From the NCBI GenBank assembly GCA_951813545.1, contig OX638352.1:682001-746000 (forward strand): 64,000 bases of DNA, written 5' to 3'. Source of the DNA: an uncultured Poribacteria bacterium. Its GTDB lineage: Bacteria; Poribacteria; WGA-4E; WGA-3G. Below the pieces are notes generated by a model. It made no database searches. It saw nothing but the letters and a program-made list of their open reading frames with translations, and was not told where the DNA came from. Of this stretch, positions 35,356 to 44,453 are shown piece after piece. Both the position numbers and the translations under genes were made by a program. Within the stretch, counting starts at the first letter, position 1. Each line of letters starts with the position of its first letter.

Positions 35356-36448
35356 TAGGACTTACGCATCAGCGATTTTTATCATAGGAGATTTTAGTTG
35401 TTGACAGAGGTATTCAGAAAGCAATCCGTGTTTGACTTGATAAAGGGTTTGACCTGTTTGATAAGCTTTACGCATCAGGTGCCCCCAAACCAAAAACGCA
35501 GCAGCAATGTGATTGCGAACAATACGCGGGAGACGACACTGGCAACTTTCCAAACCTGTCAACTGTTTCGATTCTCGGTGAAATTGTTCAATCTTCCAGC
35601 GCACGTCGCACACCTGTCGCACGACGGACACATCGGATTGGCTCAAGTCGTTGGTCGCAACAGAATCCGTGCGTTGAGAAGACGCCACCCGGAAAACTTT
35701 CACTTTGTGATCTCTTGGAAATCTATGAAGTTTCAGACGTTTGCCTGATCTTTCTTCTGCCTCTGTCCACTGTAAAGCATCAATACGTTGATAGGGTTTC
35801 TTGGCATCAGAATCATCAACAAGACGATTACATTTCAAAGGAACATAATACGTCTTATCAAGATTTTCAATGTAAAGGAGCAGAGATTTGCTCGCATACC
35901 AAGAATCCATCAACACTGTTGAAAAAGCGATGTCCCGCGAGTATACCCAAACCGAGAGCATATCTCGGACATGATCTAACTTCGATTTACCGTCGCCATC
36001 TTTATCGTAGATACGATAATCAATGAGCCAATATCGGTCTAACTTCGGATTCACATAGACGCACGTAACAATGGCAATACCGTTGATGATACCGCCAGCA
36101 TTACCACTGTATTGTCTCTTGGCAAGTGCGATCTTCTTGGCATAGCGTTTATCAATGACGGTATCATCAAAAATAAGGTAGCCATCGGGAGCCAGCACCA
36201 CGTCATCTTTGACGTGTTCCCAAAGCATGCGGGGCGTCAGAAGGTCTCCTGCGAGATACCGGTTGAGCTGATCATGACTAAAACTTTCACAATGTTCTGC
36301 GAAATGCGTCAGTGTATAGTTGATAGGCGTGCTGAGTAGATATTGGCAATAATCAAGACGGGTCGGTCTAAGCATCTCTTATGTCCCTCCTCAAACACCA
36401 TATTAGTGTTTTTGGAAGACTAGGTCAAGCATTATTGCGTAAGTCCTA
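35356..36448 (-). mobile_element. 1093-bp insertion sequence (IS701-like), copy 1
   Basis: The element has 13-bp terminal repeats TAGGACTTACGCA / TGCGTAAGTCCTA and is flanked by the direct repeat TCTAG (35351-35355 and 36449-36453). It carries one transposase gene. The second copy at 60963-62055 has the same length and almost the same sequence, so transposition is recent. Confidence 0.88.
35362..36375 (-). CDS. DDE transposase, IS701/IS4-superfamily-like
   Basis: This 337-residue transposase carries IFDDTVIDKRYAKKI (first Asp region), LMDSWYASKSLL (second Asp) and WKIEQFHRESKQLTGLESCQ (Glu region), the layout of IS4-superfamily DDE enzymes with a beta-strand insertion. It is intact, starts at 36375 with GAGGG upstream, and has the same protein sequence as the copy at 60969-61982. 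It transposes the surrounding 1093-bp element. Confidence 0.85.
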   Translation of the reverse strand: MLRPTRLDYCQYLLSTPINYTLTHFAEHCESFSHDQLNRYLAGDLLTPRMLWEHVKDDVVLAPDGYLIFDDTVIDKRYAKKIALAKRQYSGNAGGIINGIAIVTCVYVNPKLDRYWLIDYRIYDKDGDGKSKLDHVRDMLSVWVYSRDIAFSTVLMDSWYASKSLLLYIENLDKTYYVPLKCNRLVDDSDAKKPYQRIDALQWTEAEERSGKRLKLHRFPRDHKVKVFRVASSQRTDSVATNDLSQSDVSVVRQVCDVRWKIEQFHRESKQLTGLESCQCRLPRIVRNHIAAAFLVWGHLMRKAYQTGQTLYQVKHGLLSEYLCQQLKSPMIKIADA

Positions 36449-36454
36449 TCTAGC

Positions 36455-37303
36455 TTAAACGGTGACAACTTGTGGGGCTTGTTCCAAGTTCAGATTGTGT
36501 GCCGCCGCCCACTCTGTACCAGCCCAATGAACGCCGTTTGGATCCTGCCTACCCTGTGTATCTATGGATGCGCCGAGAAACTGTCTACCGAGATCGTCCA
36601 GATTTTCTACCAACCCTTCATCGGGTTGAAGACTATCGTCGTAATACCGGAGATAATAATCGGGTTTAATCCAGCGATAATGGTATCCGTAGATGACAAC
36701 CTTAGAGATATTCGCCCTGAAATTGAGTCCTGCGGCATGATAGATACGACTTTCAAACAGAAACGCATCTCCGGCGCGGAGCAGCGGTTCATCATATTCA
36801 AGCGGATCAACTTCGCCTTCAGGAATGCCCAAGGGTTTATTCCACTTATGGCTTTTTCGGATAAACCATGTCGCACCTGAGTTCGGCACGCTGAAATCCG
36901 TTAAGCAATACCCAACCTTCAAGCCGACGCGCGGACATCCTTCGTGTCCAACATCTAAATGCACGCCGACATCTCGATGCCAATTGCGGTTGTCAGGTTT
37001 CTCAGGTGCCTGCGGATGTTTGTAAATGAGCGCGGTATTCGTAATATGAATATTTGTACCAAGGAGTTGAAGAATTAATGGAACCGCCCTTGATTGTGTC
37101 GCGATGTCGGCAAAGGCAGGCTCTTGCACCAACCCGTCCCGTCGATGCGCGTAATAGTTGTGGTACTCAAACGACTCCATGAGCCGATCACCGGTTTCTG
37201 TCAAGCGATCAATCATCTCGTTGTCAATTGCTGAGCGGACGATAAGGTAGCCGTTCTCTTCAAATTCTTGGCGTTGTGTCTCCGTCAACTGAACAAATTC
37301 CAT
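36455..37303 (-). CDS. phytanoyl-CoA dioxygenase (PhyH)-family protein
   Basis: This 282-residue Fe(II)/2-oxoglutarate oxygenase-like protein has the jelly-roll facial triad pattern: HRDVGVHLD (HxD) and, near the end of the core, RIYHAAG for the distal His, with R a few residues on for 2-oxoglutarate. Length is normal. It should hydroxylate a small organic substrate; which one is unknown. It is paralogous to the protein at 51390-52208 and probably once shared an operon with the oxidoreductase beyond the insertion sequence. The start follows the AACCGCAAGG motif on the minus strand. Confidence 0.9.
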   Translation of the reverse strand: MEFVQLTETQRQEFEENGYLIVRSAIDNEMIDRLTETGDRLMESFEYHNYYAHRRDGLVQEPAFADIATQSRAVPLILQLLGTNIHITNTALIYKHPQAPEKPDNRNWHRDVGVHLDVGHEGCPRVGLKVGYCLTDFSVPNSGATWFIRKSHKWNKPLGIPEGEVDPLEYDEPLLRAGDAFLFESRIYHAAGLNFRANISKVVIYGYHYRWIKPDYYLRYYDDSLQPDEGLVENLDDLGRQFLGASIDTQGRQDPNGVHWAGTEWAAAHNLNLEQAPQVVTV

Positions 37304-37307
37304 TTTT

Positions 37308-37328
37308 CTAATTTTCCTTGCGGTTAAG
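37308..37328 (-). repeat. AACCGCAAGG leader motif, minus-strand copy
   Basis: On the minus strand this reads CCTTAACCGCAAGGAAAATT, a few bases before the PhyH ATG at 37303. Confidence 0.45.
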
Positions 37329-37459
37329 GCGAGTGGATTTGGGATTTGACGTTCCTTTCTCTGGAGTCGTCAACCCTACGGGCTTGACTTGATTTTCTGG
37401 GCTAATTTTAAGAGACCTTTCTTCATAGATAGGTTGGCAAGCTACACCTTAATAGAGGG

Positions 37460-37488
37460 TTGATAGACACGTGGAAGTATGCTATCAT
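37460..37488 (+). promoter_or_regulatory. promoter of the TPR gene
   Basis: TTGATA (37460-37465) and TATCAT (37483-37488) are 17 bases apart. The leader to the ATG at 37630 would contain two REP-like repeats. Confidence 0.45.
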
Positions 37489-37540
37489 AAATGCAAAATA
37501 ACGTCTACATAATAAATAAGTGGGCTGTCCAGAGAAAGAA

Positions 37541-37604
37541 GTCGGGAATCGGAGTTCCCTCCTACAATAGCAAAGAGAATCGGGAATCGGAGTTCCCTCC
37601 TACA
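37541..37604. repeat. two REP-like repeats in tandem (family 3)
   Basis: The units at 37541-37566 and 37579-37604 are GGGAA-TCGGAG-TTCCC hairpins followed by TCCTACA. A further copy is at 53357-53382. The rest of the 330-base gap holds only the promoter and the leader motif. Confidence 0.6.
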
Positions 37605-37629
37605 AAACAACTAAATACTTCAAGAATCA

Positions 37630-38772
37630 ATGAAAACAAATTTTCTCTGTCTTTCTTTACTAATCTTTCTATCAGTGGTATGTCTTGCATCAGCAGAGCA
37701 GGGCAAACCAGACAAGGCAACACGTGTCTATGCGTTAGGCTTGCACGCACTCACCCGGGGAGAGGATCACAACGCTTTTGTAGCGTTTCAGCGTGCGGTG
37801 GAATTAGACGTATCTCTCGCCGATGCCCATTATCAACTCGGTGTGCTTCATGGTAAACAATCGCAATGGAAACCAGCGATTGATGCGCTCCGGACTGCGA
37901 TTAAACTCACTCCCGATTTCGTCGATGCATACGTTCGTCTCGGTGAAGCGTATCTTATGGGCACGGCGAATGCGAAAGATGCCATTGAACCCTTGCAACG
38001 CGCACTCCAATTGCGACCTGATCTCTTATGTGCGCGCAGGCTTTTAGGTGATGCCTACCTCCGTCAAAACCGAATCGAAGATGCGATCCATCAGCTCAAA
38101 CAAGCAATGGAGGACAGTGAAGCCCGTTACCTCCTTGGTTTCGCTTACTTCCAAATAGAGGACTTTACAGAAGCAATCCCACACTTTGAGACAGTCATTA
38201 AACGCCAAAAACGGCACGCGAAGGCGCATTTCAATCTTGGGAATTGCTATCTTCGCACAGGGAAAATCGCTGAGGGGCGCGCTGCACTTCGGACATTCGA
38301 GACACTCACCCGCGAAGAGGAACAATTGGCATCATTGCAACGTTTGATTCTCAACAATCCGCAACGCCTTCAACTGCGCTATCAACTCGCGGAACTGCAC
38401 ATCAAGCGGACGGAGTGGGAGCTCGCCTCGGCAGAACTTAAGGCGTGTCTTGCGATCAAGCCGCACGATGAGAAAGTATCTGAACTCCTCGGCTATATCT
38501 ATTTGAAAACAGAGGCTTACCCAGACGCACTTGAGGTATATGGACATCTCGTTGAAGCATATCCAGAGAGTGCGTTACACCGGAATAGCCTCGGTATTGT
38601 CTATATGATGCTGAAAAAACCTCGGCAGGCAATTGCCCAGTTTGAAACAGCAACACGCCTTGACACAACGAACGCACGACTTTACCGCAACTTGGCAAAC
38701 GCTTATCGGCAAGCCGGTGAACGGGAAAAAGCAGAGCAGGCTTATCAACATTACCGCTCCTTGACAGAGTAA
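37630..38772 (+). CDS. exported TPR-repeat protein
   Basis: This 380-residue protein has a signal peptide (MKTNFLCLSLLIFLSVVCLASA) followed by about ten tetratricopeptide repeats from residue 35 to the end, for example ADAHYQLGVLHGKQSQWKPAIDALRTAIKLTP and NSLGIVYMMLKKPRQAIAQFETATRL. It is probably a periplasmic scaffold; partners are unknown. A GMC oxidoreductase gene follows after 36 bases and may be co-transcribed. Confidence 0.82.
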   Translation: MKTNFLCLSLLIFLSVVCLASAEQGKPDKATRVYALGLHALTRGEDHNAFVAFQRAVELDVSLADAHYQLGVLHGKQSQWKPAIDALRTAIKLTPDFVDAYVRLGEAYLMGTANAKDAIEPLQRALQLRPDLLCARRLLGDAYLRQNRIEDAIHQLKQAMEDSEARYLLGFAYFQIEDFTEAIPHFETVIKRQKRHAKAHFNLGNCYLRTGKIAEGRAALRTFETLTREEEQLASLQRLILNNPQRLQLRYQLAELHIKRTEWELASAELKACLAIKPHDEKVSELLGYIYLKTEAYPDALEVYGHLVEAYPESALHRNSLGIVYMMLKKPRQAIAQFETATRLDTTNARLYRNLANAYRQAGEREKAEQAYQHYRSLTE

Positions 38773-38808
38773 ACTCCGATTGGCAAACGTTTTACACCCT
38801 CTAACACT

Positions 38809-40359
38809 ATGAATAAATCACAATCTCGGCTTTCAAATTCCACCAATGCCCGTTCTTCTCAACCAGGGAAAAAGAAATTACAGCAGAAAGAGCAGGCAGA
38901 TGTATGTGTTATCGGTTCCGGTGCGGGTGGCGCGGTCGTCGCGAAGGAACTTGCCGAAGCAGGACTATCAGTCATTATTTTAGAGGCGGGGGAAAATCAC
39001 GATCCGAGCAGCTTCGGCACTTACGAACCGGAGATGCTGCGCCGTCTTTTTTGGGATAGCGGTTTACGGCAAACACGCGATGGAGCGATCATTATTTCAC
39101 AAGGGAGAGGGGTCGGTGGCTCAACGGTGCACAATCTCTGCTATGCGGTCCGTCCACCACAAGTATCATTATATAAGTGGGGCGTCCCGGAGATTTGGCC
39201 CCACTTCAATCAGGTAGAGCAGACACTCGGTGTTACGCAGATACAAGAAACAGACGTGAATCTATTAAACGGTGTTATCCGCCGTGGCTGCGAAGCGATG
39301 AGATGGAGAGGGACCGTGCAGAAACACAATCGGGGTGAATGCTCTATGTGCGGTGCGAGGTGTCTTTTTGGATGTCCTGTTTCCAAATCAACGCAGAACG
39401 ACTCAAGAACGGGAAAACAGAGCATGGCGGTTACATATATCCCCTCGGCACTCGCCGCCGGTGCGAAGCTTTACAGCAACTGCACAGCTGAGAAAATTCA
39501 CGTGAAAAGAGGTCGCGTGATGGGTGTTTCTGCGAGGTTGCCATCGGGCAAATTGGACGTTCAAAGCAAGGTCGTTGTCCTCGCCGCCGGTGCGATCAAC
39601 TCGCCACAACTCTGGCTAAAAAGCCGACTTCCAAATCCGAATCAGTCGGTTGGAAAAAATTTGCATCTGCATCCGGCTGTCTTTGTCGGTGGGGTTTTTA
39701 ACGAGATCATTGACGGACACCTCGGTATTCCGCAGAGTTACTATATTGACCAGTTTCTCGACTTAAGACGCGCCCCAGACAGTGGCTATCTGCTCATGCC
39801 CGCCTTCGGTTCGCAGATGATCGTTGCGGCAAGCCTACCCGGGTTCGGTGAAAGCCATCGAGAATTAATGGAACGCTATCGCCACATTGGTGCACTTCTC
39901 GTCCTGTTGCACGACAGAACAACGGGACGCGTATCGGTAAATTACAAGGGCATGCCAAACATCGCATACCGCCTCCGACGCTCAGATAAAAAGGTGTTGG
40001 TTGAAGGAATAATCAATGCCGCTCGTCTGCTTTTCGCTGCAGGTGCAACAGAAATTTTGATGCCTTACGCACAACACTTTCCCATTAAAACGGAGGCTGA
40101 TCTTGAAATCATCCGCCGCCGGGGTATTGTGCCGAACGACATCATGATGGCTTCCAGTCATCCGCAAGGCACACTCCGAATGGGTGAGAATCCGAACAAG
40201 AGCGTTACCGACCTCTTAGGGGAATCCCATAAGGTGAAAGGCTTATTTGTCGCCGATGCGAGTCTCTTCCCGTCGTCCATCGGCGTGCCACCGACGTTAA
40301 CGATTGCTGCGCTCGCGACGCATGTTGCCAAGCAGATAACTGAAAGCGACATTGTGTAA
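38809..40359 (+). CDS. GMC-family FAD-dependent oxidoreductase
   Basis: This 516-residue flavoprotein has the FAD-binding motif ADVCVIGSGAGGAVVAKELA (residues 30-49), IISQGRGVGGSTVHN, and the C-terminal GMC block with HPQGTLRMG and GLFVADASLFPSSIGVPPT. A cysteine-rich segment, CSMCGARCLFGCP, in the middle resembles those in gluconate/2-keto-dehydrogenase-like GMC members. It should oxidise an alcohol or sugar; the substrate is unknown. The RBS is weak. It is in an apparent operon after the TPR gene. Confidence 0.88.
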   Translation: MNKSQSRLSNSTNARSSQPGKKKLQQKEQADVCVIGSGAGGAVVAKELAEAGLSVIILEAGENHDPSSFGTYEPEMLRRLFWDSGLRQTRDGAIIISQGRGVGGSTVHNLCYAVRPPQVSLYKWGVPEIWPHFNQVEQTLGVTQIQETDVNLLNGVIRRGCEAMRWRGTVQKHNRGECSMCGARCLFGCPVSKSTQNDSRTGKQSMAVTYIPSALAAGAKLYSNCTAEKIHVKRGRVMGVSARLPSGKLDVQSKVVVLAAGAINSPQLWLKSRLPNPNQSVGKNLHLHPAVFVGGVFNEIIDGHLGIPQSYYIDQFLDLRRAPDSGYLLMPAFGSQMIVAASLPGFGESHRELMERYRHIGALLVLLHDRTTGRVSVNYKGMPNIAYRLRRSDKKVLVEGIINAARLLFAAGATEILMPYAQHFPIKTEADLEIIRRRGIVPNDIMMASSHPQGTLRMGENPNKSVTDLLGESHKVKGLFVADASLFPSSIGVPPTLTIAALATHVAKQITESDIV

Positions 40360-40485
40360 TGGAACCCTCTTTGTACCATAATTTGTTAGATTGTGGTCCT
40401 TGGGGAGTGTTATCTGTTAGATTGTCTCTGGCAGCCCGCAAACTGACAGTTTACGGTACAAAAATGCCCAAATTTACCAGAAAAA

Positions 40486-41448
40486 ATGATTGAATCAATT
40501 CCACACTTTCCACTCGGAAACTTCCCAACACCGATTGAGCGTCTTTCAAACCTTGAACGCGCGCTCGGCTTCGAGTCGCTCTGGATAAAACGAGATGATC
40601 TCAGCGGTCCGTTGGGTGGCGGCAACAAGGTCCGAAAATTAGAATATATGTTCGCAGCGGCATCACAAGCGAACTTTAAAAAAAGGCTCTTTACAATCGG
40701 TCCGACGGGTTCCAACCACGTCCGAGCGACAGCGGTTTACGGTAAGGCATCCGGCTTCAATGTAGAATGCTTACTCTTCAAACAACACCCGACTGAGTAT
40801 TCCGAAACAAACTATCGCGTAATTTGTGAACACGCTGCACAGGTCCACGAAGTCAAGCACATGCACACAATGTTCATTCGTTACGGGTATGAGCAGATGA
40901 AGACGGTTCTTGGCGTTGGAGAGGAACGCTACTTCATTGCAGCGGGGGGTTCTTCACCACTCGGTTCCATCGGTTACGTAAAAGCGGTCTTAGAACTCAA
41001 GTCACAGATTGAAGCGGGGATTTTACCAGAGCCACGATTTATCTTCGTTCCGGTAGGCACCTGTGGGACTATAGCAGGTTTGATCGTCGGCGTACGGCTT
41101 GCGGGGTTACGAACCCAAGTTGTGGGTGTACGTGTCGCGGATCGGATAGTCGCAAACTCGTGGTCAATCTCTCGGATGGTGCGGCGGATCTTGCGTCTCA
41201 TCGGTGCGGTGGACGCTAATGAAATCAATCCACGTCGCATAGAACTCTGGCACGGTGATTTTGGAAAAGGGTATGCCATCCCAACGGAAGCCGGTATGCG
41301 TGCAGTCGCGATGATGGCTGAACATGAAGGTATCACACTTGAGAATACGTACACGGGTAAGACGTTGGCAGGGTTGGCTCACTACATAAAAGCGCAGGAA
41401 TGTGAAGGCGAACACGTCCTATTCTGGAACACGTATGGGACAACATAA
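40486..41448 (+). CDS. PLP-dependent ACC deaminase / D-cysteine desulfhydrase-family enzyme
   Basis: This 320-residue fold-type II PLP enzyme has KRDDLSGPLGGGNKVRKLEY with the cofactor lysine (about Lys48), GPTGSNHVRATA and FVPVGTCGTIAGL as the phosphate-binding loop. Members include 1-aminocyclopropane-1-carboxylate deaminase and D-cysteine desulfhydrase; the sequence alone does not decide. The last part (ENTYTGKTLAGL) is also family-typical. It stands 126 bases after the GMC gene. Confidence 0.85.
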   Translation: MIESIPHFPLGNFPTPIERLSNLERALGFESLWIKRDDLSGPLGGGNKVRKLEYMFAAASQANFKKRLFTIGPTGSNHVRATAVYGKASGFNVECLLFKQHPTEYSETNYRVICEHAAQVHEVKHMHTMFIRYGYEQMKTVLGVGEERYFIAAGGSSPLGSIGYVKAVLELKSQIEAGILPEPRFIFVPVGTCGTIAGLIVGVRLAGLRTQVVGVRVADRIVANSWSISRMVRRILRLIGAVDANEINPRRIELWHGDFGKGYAIPTEAGMRAVAMMAEHEGITLENTYTGKTLAGLAHYIKAQECEGEHVLFWNTYGTT

Positions 41449-41757
41449 GTCCTGACGCTGGCGAGGTTCATGAAGATTAAGAATTTAATTGGGTAGTGTG
41501 TCGTGATCATTGTCTGAACCAAGATTTACAGGATTCAAGGATTTTCAAGATTATGGGGTCCTCGCTGTGATTGACAACTGTCTTTTGCAGAATTACCGAA
41601 TTATTTTTTATAGTAAATCCCATAATTACTTGGACCTTGGTGGTGGGCGAGGTTACAAACCTCGCCAGCGGTGGTGAAGATTTTGTTCGCTGAACAACTG
41701 TCTATATATTTTCAGGCTTTACTATAAACTTCACTCAACCTCATCTATACAAAAAAC
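41449..41757. other. intergenic region with a repeat
   Basis: It contains a fragment, TTCATGAAGATTAAGAATTT, related to sequences at 53490 and 54908, and a full family 1 element at 41608-41727. No gene is seen. Confidence 0.55.
41608..41727. repeat. MITE-like repeat family 1, copy D
   Basis: This 120-base copy has intact terminal arms TTATAGTAAA / TTTACTATAA. Its hairpin is GGCGAGGTT-ACA-AACCTCGCC, in which both sides of one base pair differ from copies A, B, C and E, so pairing is preserved. Confidence 0.75.
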
Positions 41758-41786
41758 TTGATACACAGGACAAAATTCGCTACAAT
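41758..41786 (+). promoter_or_regulatory. promoter of amidohydrolase gene
   Basis: TTGATA (41758-41763) and TACAAT (41781-41786) are spaced by 17 bases, 28 bases before the ATG at 41814, with AAAGGA between. Confidence 0.6.
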
Positions 41787-41813
41787 CGGACTATAAACGC
41801 AAAAGGAAAATAT

Positions 41814-42899
41814 ATGACAGCCGAAAATTCCAAACCCAGTTTTGTTCAAGCTGGTATGTCCATAATTGACTGCGACCTTCACAATCGACTCCCTTCACAT
41901 CGGATGCTCTACCCGTATCTACCCGATTACTGGTGTGACTATTGCGAGGAATCCGGTTTTCCCGGACCGGACGCGAACGACTATCCAGAAGGTGTCCCGA
42001 CTTCATCACGTCCGGAAATTACGCACTCTTCAGAAGACCGTCCTGCATCGGATTTAGCACTTTTACGTACGCACGCGCTCGATTTCTGGGAAGCCGAATA
42101 CGGCATCCTCACCTGCGGGTATCGGGTGCAGAGCGTACACAACGAAGACTTGGCGGCAGCACTCGCTTCGGCAGTCAATGATTGGCAGATTGAACACTGG
42201 CTCGACCCAGAACCGCGTTTAAGGGGTTCGTTGATTGTGCCAAGTCAAAACCCCGAACTCGCAGCGCGGGAAATTGAGCGTTTAGGCGGACATCCTGGAT
42301 TTGTACAGGTCATGCTACCTGCCCGTTCACAGGCACCTTATGGGAATCGGCGGTATCATCCGATCTATGCGGCGGCTGTGCGTCACCAACTCGTCATCGG
42401 CATCCATTATGGCGGAGCACCCGGACTGCCCCCGACATCTGTGGGGTGGCCCTCAACCTATTTAGAGGAATATGTCGGCATGTCGCAGGTGTTTCAAGCA
42501 CAGGTGCTGAGTCTCGTCTCTGAGGGAGTTTTCGAGCAGTTTCCTGACCTACGTGTCGCACTCATAGAAACTGGTGTTACGTGGATGCCCTCGCTTATGT
42601 GGCGGTTTGACAAAGAGTGGCGCGGCTTACGGAGTCTGACACCGTGGGTCAAACAGCCGCCGTCAGCATATATCCGCCAACATATCCGCATGACGCTCCA
42701 ACCGATTGACGCACCACCCACAGCGGCAGAACTGCTTCAGATTGTCGGTCAACTCGATTCTGAGGATATGTTGATGTTTTCAAGCGACTATCCGCACTGG
42801 CATTTCGATTCCCCCGAAGAGGCTTTCCCCGCACAGTTACCGCAGTCATTGGCACGCAAAATTTTGTCCGAAAATGCACGGGAATTCTACCACCTCTAA
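41814..42899 (+). CDS. amidohydrolase (amidohydro-rel 2)-family metal-dependent hydrolase
   Basis: This 361-residue TIM-barrel hydrolase has the N-terminal metal motif IIDCDLHN (DxH), GIHYGG in the middle, FPDLRVALIETG, and the C-terminal SSDYPHWHFDSPEEAF with the catalytic Asp. The family contains decarboxylases and hydrolases of aromatic or cyclic acids; the substrate is unknown. It is paralogous over its full length to the protein at 50293-51369. Confidence 0.9.
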   Translation: MTAENSKPSFVQAGMSIIDCDLHNRLPSHRMLYPYLPDYWCDYCEESGFPGPDANDYPEGVPTSSRPEITHSSEDRPASDLALLRTHALDFWEAEYGILTCGYRVQSVHNEDLAAALASAVNDWQIEHWLDPEPRLRGSLIVPSQNPELAAREIERLGGHPGFVQVMLPARSQAPYGNRRYHPIYAAAVRHQLVIGIHYGGAPGLPPTSVGWPSTYLEEYVGMSQVFQAQVLSLVSEGVFEQFPDLRVALIETGVTWMPSLMWRFDKEWRGLRSLTPWVKQPPSAYIRQHIRMTLQPIDAPPTAAELLQIVGQLDSEDMLMFSSDYPHWHFDSPEEAFPAQLPQSLARKILSENAREFYHL

Positions 42900-42958
42900 A
42901 GGAAAATATGGGAACTCAATTAAGAATACTGAAGATCTAACCGAAGTGGACATTTGGT

Positions 42959-42987
42959 TTGACAATCCACAGACAATCTATTATACT
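42959..42987 (+). promoter_or_regulatory. promoter of the 43115-44310 pair
   Basis: TTGACA (42959-42964) and TATACT (42982-42987) are separated by 17 bases. Confidence 0.6.
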
Positions 42988-43114
42988 TAAATCAAAATAC
43001 AGATGATGGAGATTGAAGTCAACTGAACCTGCTAAAACCAAATGGGATATTCGTGATTTTTGAGTTCTCGTTTAACCCAGCCTACGCGTTTTTTCCAGTT
43101 AGGAGGCACTTAAA

Positions 43115-43927
43115 ATGAATCAGAAGTTTGAGAAAAGTCAAAAACTGGAAAAGTGGCTTGAATGGATAGAGAAGATTCACAACGATATTCAAGCACTTGT
43201 TGAAGACGCAAACATGTTCTGGGAAGTCCAAGACATAATCCGTGAAAATCCACGTATCCAAAAGCCCAATACCTTCTATAGCTATCTTGCGAGGACGTAT
43301 TTCTCTCATGCAGCAGCAGGGATCCGTCGGCAAACTGAATTGCAGAAGGATAGCATATCTTTTGTAAGATTGCTTGACGAAATTGCTAAAAACCCTGAAG
43401 TGCTCTCCCTTGACTACTTCAATTCCCTCTGTCCTCATTCTAATGGCCCCGACTTGGATCAAGTAGTGGGTAAGGCGGGTCTTGAAGCAGTGGGAATTGT
43501 TGACACTTCTCAACTAAAGGAAATAATAAAGATGGACGACTTCGCGCCATACGCAGATGCAAGTGGGATGTACGTTTGTCCACAGATGGCAAAAGATGAT
43601 AAGGCGCGACTTGAATCCAAAGCAAAAATACTTGCGGAGTTTGTTGATAGGCGGATTGCACATTGGGATAAGCGCAAGCCGAAAGTCGTACCCACCTTCA
43701 AGGAGTTAGATGACTGCATTAAATTGATAGATCAGACGTATGTGAAGTACCATTTTCTATTTCATGCTGAATCCATAGATACCTTGATGCCAACCTATCA
43801 ATACGAGTGGAAAAGCATTTTCTGTGAGCCTTGGTTAAAAGTTGGCTTTGGAAGTGCCGAAGGACTTATTAACATCAGTGAGGATTTTGACGAGGAACTT
43901 CCAGATTTCAAAGAGTATATGGAATGA
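43115..43927 (+). CDS. helical protein of unknown function, partner of PIN toxin
   Basis: I do not recognise this 270-residue protein with certainty. It is mostly helical, with a first half of amphipathic helices (EKWLEWIEKIHNDIQALVED), a segment HAAAGIRRQTELQKDSISFVRLLDEI reminiscent of HEPN/AbiU2-like proteins, and an acidic C-terminus. It starts with an AGGAGG site and ends in a four-base overlap (ATGA) with the PIN-domain gene. That places it where a VapB-type antitoxin would be, but it is far larger than any antitoxin of that kind. Confidence 0.6.
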   Translation: MNQKFEKSQKLEKWLEWIEKIHNDIQALVEDANMFWEVQDIIRENPRIQKPNTFYSYLARTYFSHAAAGIRRQTELQKDSISFVRLLDEIAKNPEVLSLDYFNSLCPHSNGPDLDQVVGKAGLEAVGIVDTSQLKEIIKMDDFAPYADASGMYVCPQMAKDDKARLESKAKILAEFVDRRIAHWDKRKPKVVPTFKELDDCIKLIDQTYVKYHFLFHAESIDTLMPTYQYEWKSIFCEPWLKVGFGSAEGLINISEDFDEELPDFKEYME

Positions 43928-44310
43928 AATATCTGTTGGATACGCATACCCTGATTTGGTTTCTTACGGGTGACAAAAAACTTAGTGACAAAGCACGAGG
44001 CTTAATCGACAACCCAGACAACAGAAAGTTCCTCAGCATCGCCAGCCTTTGGGAGATAGCCATTAAGGTAAGTTTGGGGAAACTCGCTTTAAACAAACCG
44101 TTTGAGAAGTTGTTTCCAGAACAACTCTATTTCAATCGTATTGAAATATTGGATATCACAGTTGATAGCCTAATCAAACTTACCACCTTGCCTTTTCATC
44201 ACCGAGATCCATTTGACCGGTTGATAATTGCCCAAGCACTTGTTGAAGAGCTTCCAATAATTCGTGCCGACGCGGCCTTTGATGCTTACGGGATAAGCAG
44301 AGAATGGTGA
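43924..44310 (+). CDS. PIN-domain (VapC-like) ribonuclease toxin
   Basis: This 128-residue PIN nuclease has acidic residues at family positions: LLDTHTLIW (Asp6), SLWEIAIK (Glu), DPFDRLIIAQA (Asp) and IIRADAAF (Asp). It should cleave RNA. Translation is coupled to the upstream 270-residue gene. A conventional small VapB gene is absent, so the control of this toxin is unclear. Confidence 0.87.
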   Translation: MKYLLDTHTLIWFLTGDKKLSDKARGLIDNPDNRKFLSIASLWEIAIKVSLGKLALNKPFEKLFPEQLYFNRIEILDITVDSLIKLTTLPFHHRDPFDRLIIAQALVEELPIIRADAAFDAYGISREW

Positions 44311-44453
44311 TGGTGTGAATCCTATAGCGATTTCGCTTTCTGTCCTTAATCCGCTGTCGTCTTCATCGGAAAAATCCTTATTAATTCTATCCCGTATCCA
44401 ATTCTCAAGCCTAATGCAAATGGTGCTGTGCAAGTAAACCAGAGGAAACAGCG

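Noticed and set aside
37541..37604. CRISPR array from direct repeats
   Set aside because: There are only two units, the same unit is solitary at 53357, and no spacers or cas genes are present.
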